DNA from: Actinomycetota bacterium
Lineage (GTDB): Bacteria; Actinomycetota; Actinomycetes; Mycobacteriales; Micromonosporaceae
Length of the DNA stretch: 5,843 nucleotides
Direction: 5' to 3'
NCBI GenBank assembly: GCA_005885115.1
Contig: VAXX01000055.1
Span: 1,407 to 7,249 of the forward strand
In this document: in pieces, positions 4,831 to 5,843 of the stretch
Position numbering within the stretch: the first letter of the stretch is position 1
Layout: each line of letters opens with the position of its first letter
Notes under the pieces: generated by a model
Told to the model about the DNA's origin: nothing
Seen by the model: only the letters and a program-made list of their open reading frames with translations
Database searches by the model: none
Position numbers and translations under genes: made by a program

Positions 4831-5843
4831 ATGTCCCTGACCGTACCCACCGACCTGCTGGAGCGCGCCGAGCGCGGGGAGGTCGACAACGCCGAGTTCG
4901 TCGCCTGCGTACGTGGGTCCCTGCCCTACGCGTGGACGATCGTCAGCCAGGTCGCGGCCGACCTGTCCGCCGGCACCGAGGCGTACGCCGACCACGCCGT
5001 ACCGCCGCCGGGCGAGGCTGAGTGCGGGCAACTGTTGCGGGCACTGGCCAGCGACGCGATCCGGGGCGGGCTGGAGCGGCACTTCGGCGTGAAGCTGGCG
5101 TTCCAGAACTGCCACCGGGTGGCCGCGTTCCGGCTCCCGGCGGTGGGCGGGGACGCGTACCGGTCGTTCGTCTCACCCCGCGGCCAACTCGCCCTCGTCG
5201 CCGTACTGCTGGCACTCCCGTCCCCGACGCGGCCGCCGACGACGGGGCCCACGCGGCCGGCCGCCCTCGCCGAGGTCTGGCCGGCCGCGCATCCGTTCCC
5301 CATGCCGGGGTACCTGCCGGACGGCTCGGCGTACCGGCCCCAGCGCATCCTCGACCCGACGACCTCCGTCGGGCTCGCCACCGGTCCGGACGGGTCCCGT
5401 ACCGCCCTGGTCGTCGTCTCCGGCGCCGGGGTACGGACGCTCCAGTTGGAGCGGTCCCCGCTGTACCAAGGGATCGGCGCCACCACCGATCGACTGTTCT
5501 GGATGCTCACGGCGACCGACGCCGCCGGCCACCCGAGCGTCGGGCTGTGGACCGCACCCCGGGCCGGTGGCCCGGTGACCCGGCTGAGCGCCGACGTCGG
5601 GCTGCCGTTGCTGCTCGGCTCGGCGTACGACCTCTCCGCGGTCGGCGACCGGCTGTACTGGACCTCGGCGTACCCGGGCACCGGCCGGACCGAGCTGCGC
5701 TCCATCCCGCTGACCGGCGGCCCGGTCCGGGTCGAGCCGCTCCCGGGGAGCTGGGCGATGTCGGCGTGGCCCTGGCTGGTGAGCGCGCCGGACCCGGACG
5801 ACCCCGCCACCCGGCTCTACAACACGCGGACCCGCACGACGGT
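4831..5843 (+). CDS. In-frame chimera: SCO5389-like conserved protein fused to beta-propeller-like extracytoplasmic domain; 3' end outside window
   Basis: The ATG at 4831 opens a frame of 337 codons with no stop before the window ends. Residues 1-120 match a small conserved actinobacterial protein (the SCO5389-like family, unknown function). They include SLPYAW (40-45), GQLLRALASDAIRGGLERHF (56-75) and GVKLAFQNCHRVA (76-88), ending in RGQL (117-120). As I recall the family, RGQL is followed by a short tail near LNQSPELRDC and a stop at about 130 residues. Here it is followed instead by ALVAVLLALP (121-130), a Pro/Thr linker (131-145) and a new domain starting near AEVWPAA. Two repeat units about 50 residues apart (DRLFW 220-224 with GGPV 246-249; DRLYW 273-277 with GGPV 296-299) look like beta-propeller blades of TolB-like secreted proteins. 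Each half resembles a separate gene, so a deletion fusion or an assembly error is likely. Cytoplasmic N-terminal and exported C-terminal parts make one functional product doubtful. A GTG at 5143 could start the second half alone. Confidence 0.75.
   Translation, partial: MSLTVPTDLLERAERGEVDNAEFVACVRGSLPYAWTIVSQVAADLSAGTEAYADHAVPPPGEAECGQLLRALASDAIRGGLERHFGVKLAFQNCHRVAAFRLPAVGGDAYRSFVSPRGQLALVAVLLALPSPTRPPTTGPTRPAALAEVWPAAHPFPMPGYLPDGSAYRPQRILDPTTSVGLATGPDGSRTALVVVSGAGVRTLQLERSPLYQGIGATTDRLFWMLTATDAAGHPSVGLWTAPRAGGPVTRLSADVGLPLLLGSAYDLSAVGDRLYWTSAYPGTGRTELRSIPLTGGPVRVEPLPGSWAMSAWPWLVSAPDPDDPATRLYNTRTRTT
5179..5220 (+). other. Junction between the two halves of the chimeric gene
   Basis: Codons for RGQL (5179-5190) are the last that fit the SCO5389-like family. 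From 5191 the codons encode a short hydrophobic run, ALVAVLLALP, that looks like the core of a signal peptide or anchor whose basic N-terminal part has been lost. No other frame here encodes the expected family tail, so a simple frameshift does not explain the change. No direct repeat marks the boundary. Confidence 0.55.

Noticed and set aside
3701..4840. Long plus-strand open frame of about 380 codons opposite the FAD oxidoreductase
   Set aside because: The minus strand encodes a complete flavoprotein with FAD motifs in order; the plus-strand product shows no recognisable domain.
5188..5260. Frameshift hiding the normal tail of the SCO5389-like protein
   Set aside because: None of the three plus-strand frames after 5190 encodes anything like the expected family tail, so a single base insertion or deletion cannot restore it.
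4926..5810. Minus-strand open frame of 294 codons opposite the chimeric gene
   Set aside because: It spans the junction of the chimera and has no motif; the plus strand has a strong ribosome binding site and family-like sequence.
1..5843. Defence system, mobile element, CRISPR array, tRNA or rRNA
   Set aside because: No transposase, integrase, nuclease, toxin-antitoxin pair, spaced repeats or RNA-gene fold was seen on either strand.

Overview
The window is very GC-rich, and its third codon positions are almost all G or C. It uses several GTG starts and is packed with the tetranucleotide GTAC. Together with the protein families present, this points to a high-GC actinobacterium, most likely of the Micromonosporaceae type (inference from composition and family recall; no search was run). 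No RNA gene, insertion sequence, CRISPR array or phage gene is visible. It reads as ordinary chromosomal sequence with one conspicuous anomaly at the right end.

Layout from left to right. Bases 1-707 (+) are the C-terminal three quarters of a PfkB-family sugar kinase. It converges on, and overlaps by 20 bases, a ZIP-family metal transporter (688-1464, -). The intergenic region 1465-1560 carries a DtxR/IdeR-type iron box over a plausible promoter for the transporter. Diverging from the transporter is a secreted lipoprotein of a recognisable but functionally uncharacterised family (1561-2646, +). A leftward group follows: a geranylgeranyl-reductase-family FAD oxidoreductase (3632-4750), a GNAT acetyltransferase 32 bases downstream (3114-3599), and a small actinobacterial protein of unknown function 80 bases further (2665-3033).

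The 80-base divergent region 4751-4830 holds back-to-back promoter candidates and a 15-bp imperfect palindrome resembling a zinc-repressor (Zur) box. It precedes a rightward gene with a strong ribosome binding site. The first 120 codons of that gene match a small conserved actinobacterial protein (the SCO5389-like family), but the family's usual C-terminal tail is missing. The reading frame instead runs without a stop into a hydrophobic segment, a Pro/Thr linker and a beta-propeller-like extracytoplasmic domain, out to the window end. This apparent in-frame chimera is the main finding.

Functionally, the left half suggests metal uptake controlled by a metal-responsive repressor, with a possibly co-regulated lipoprotein. 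The middle suggests isoprenoid or menaquinone side-chain saturation with an attached acetyltransferase. No new multi-gene system could be demonstrated.
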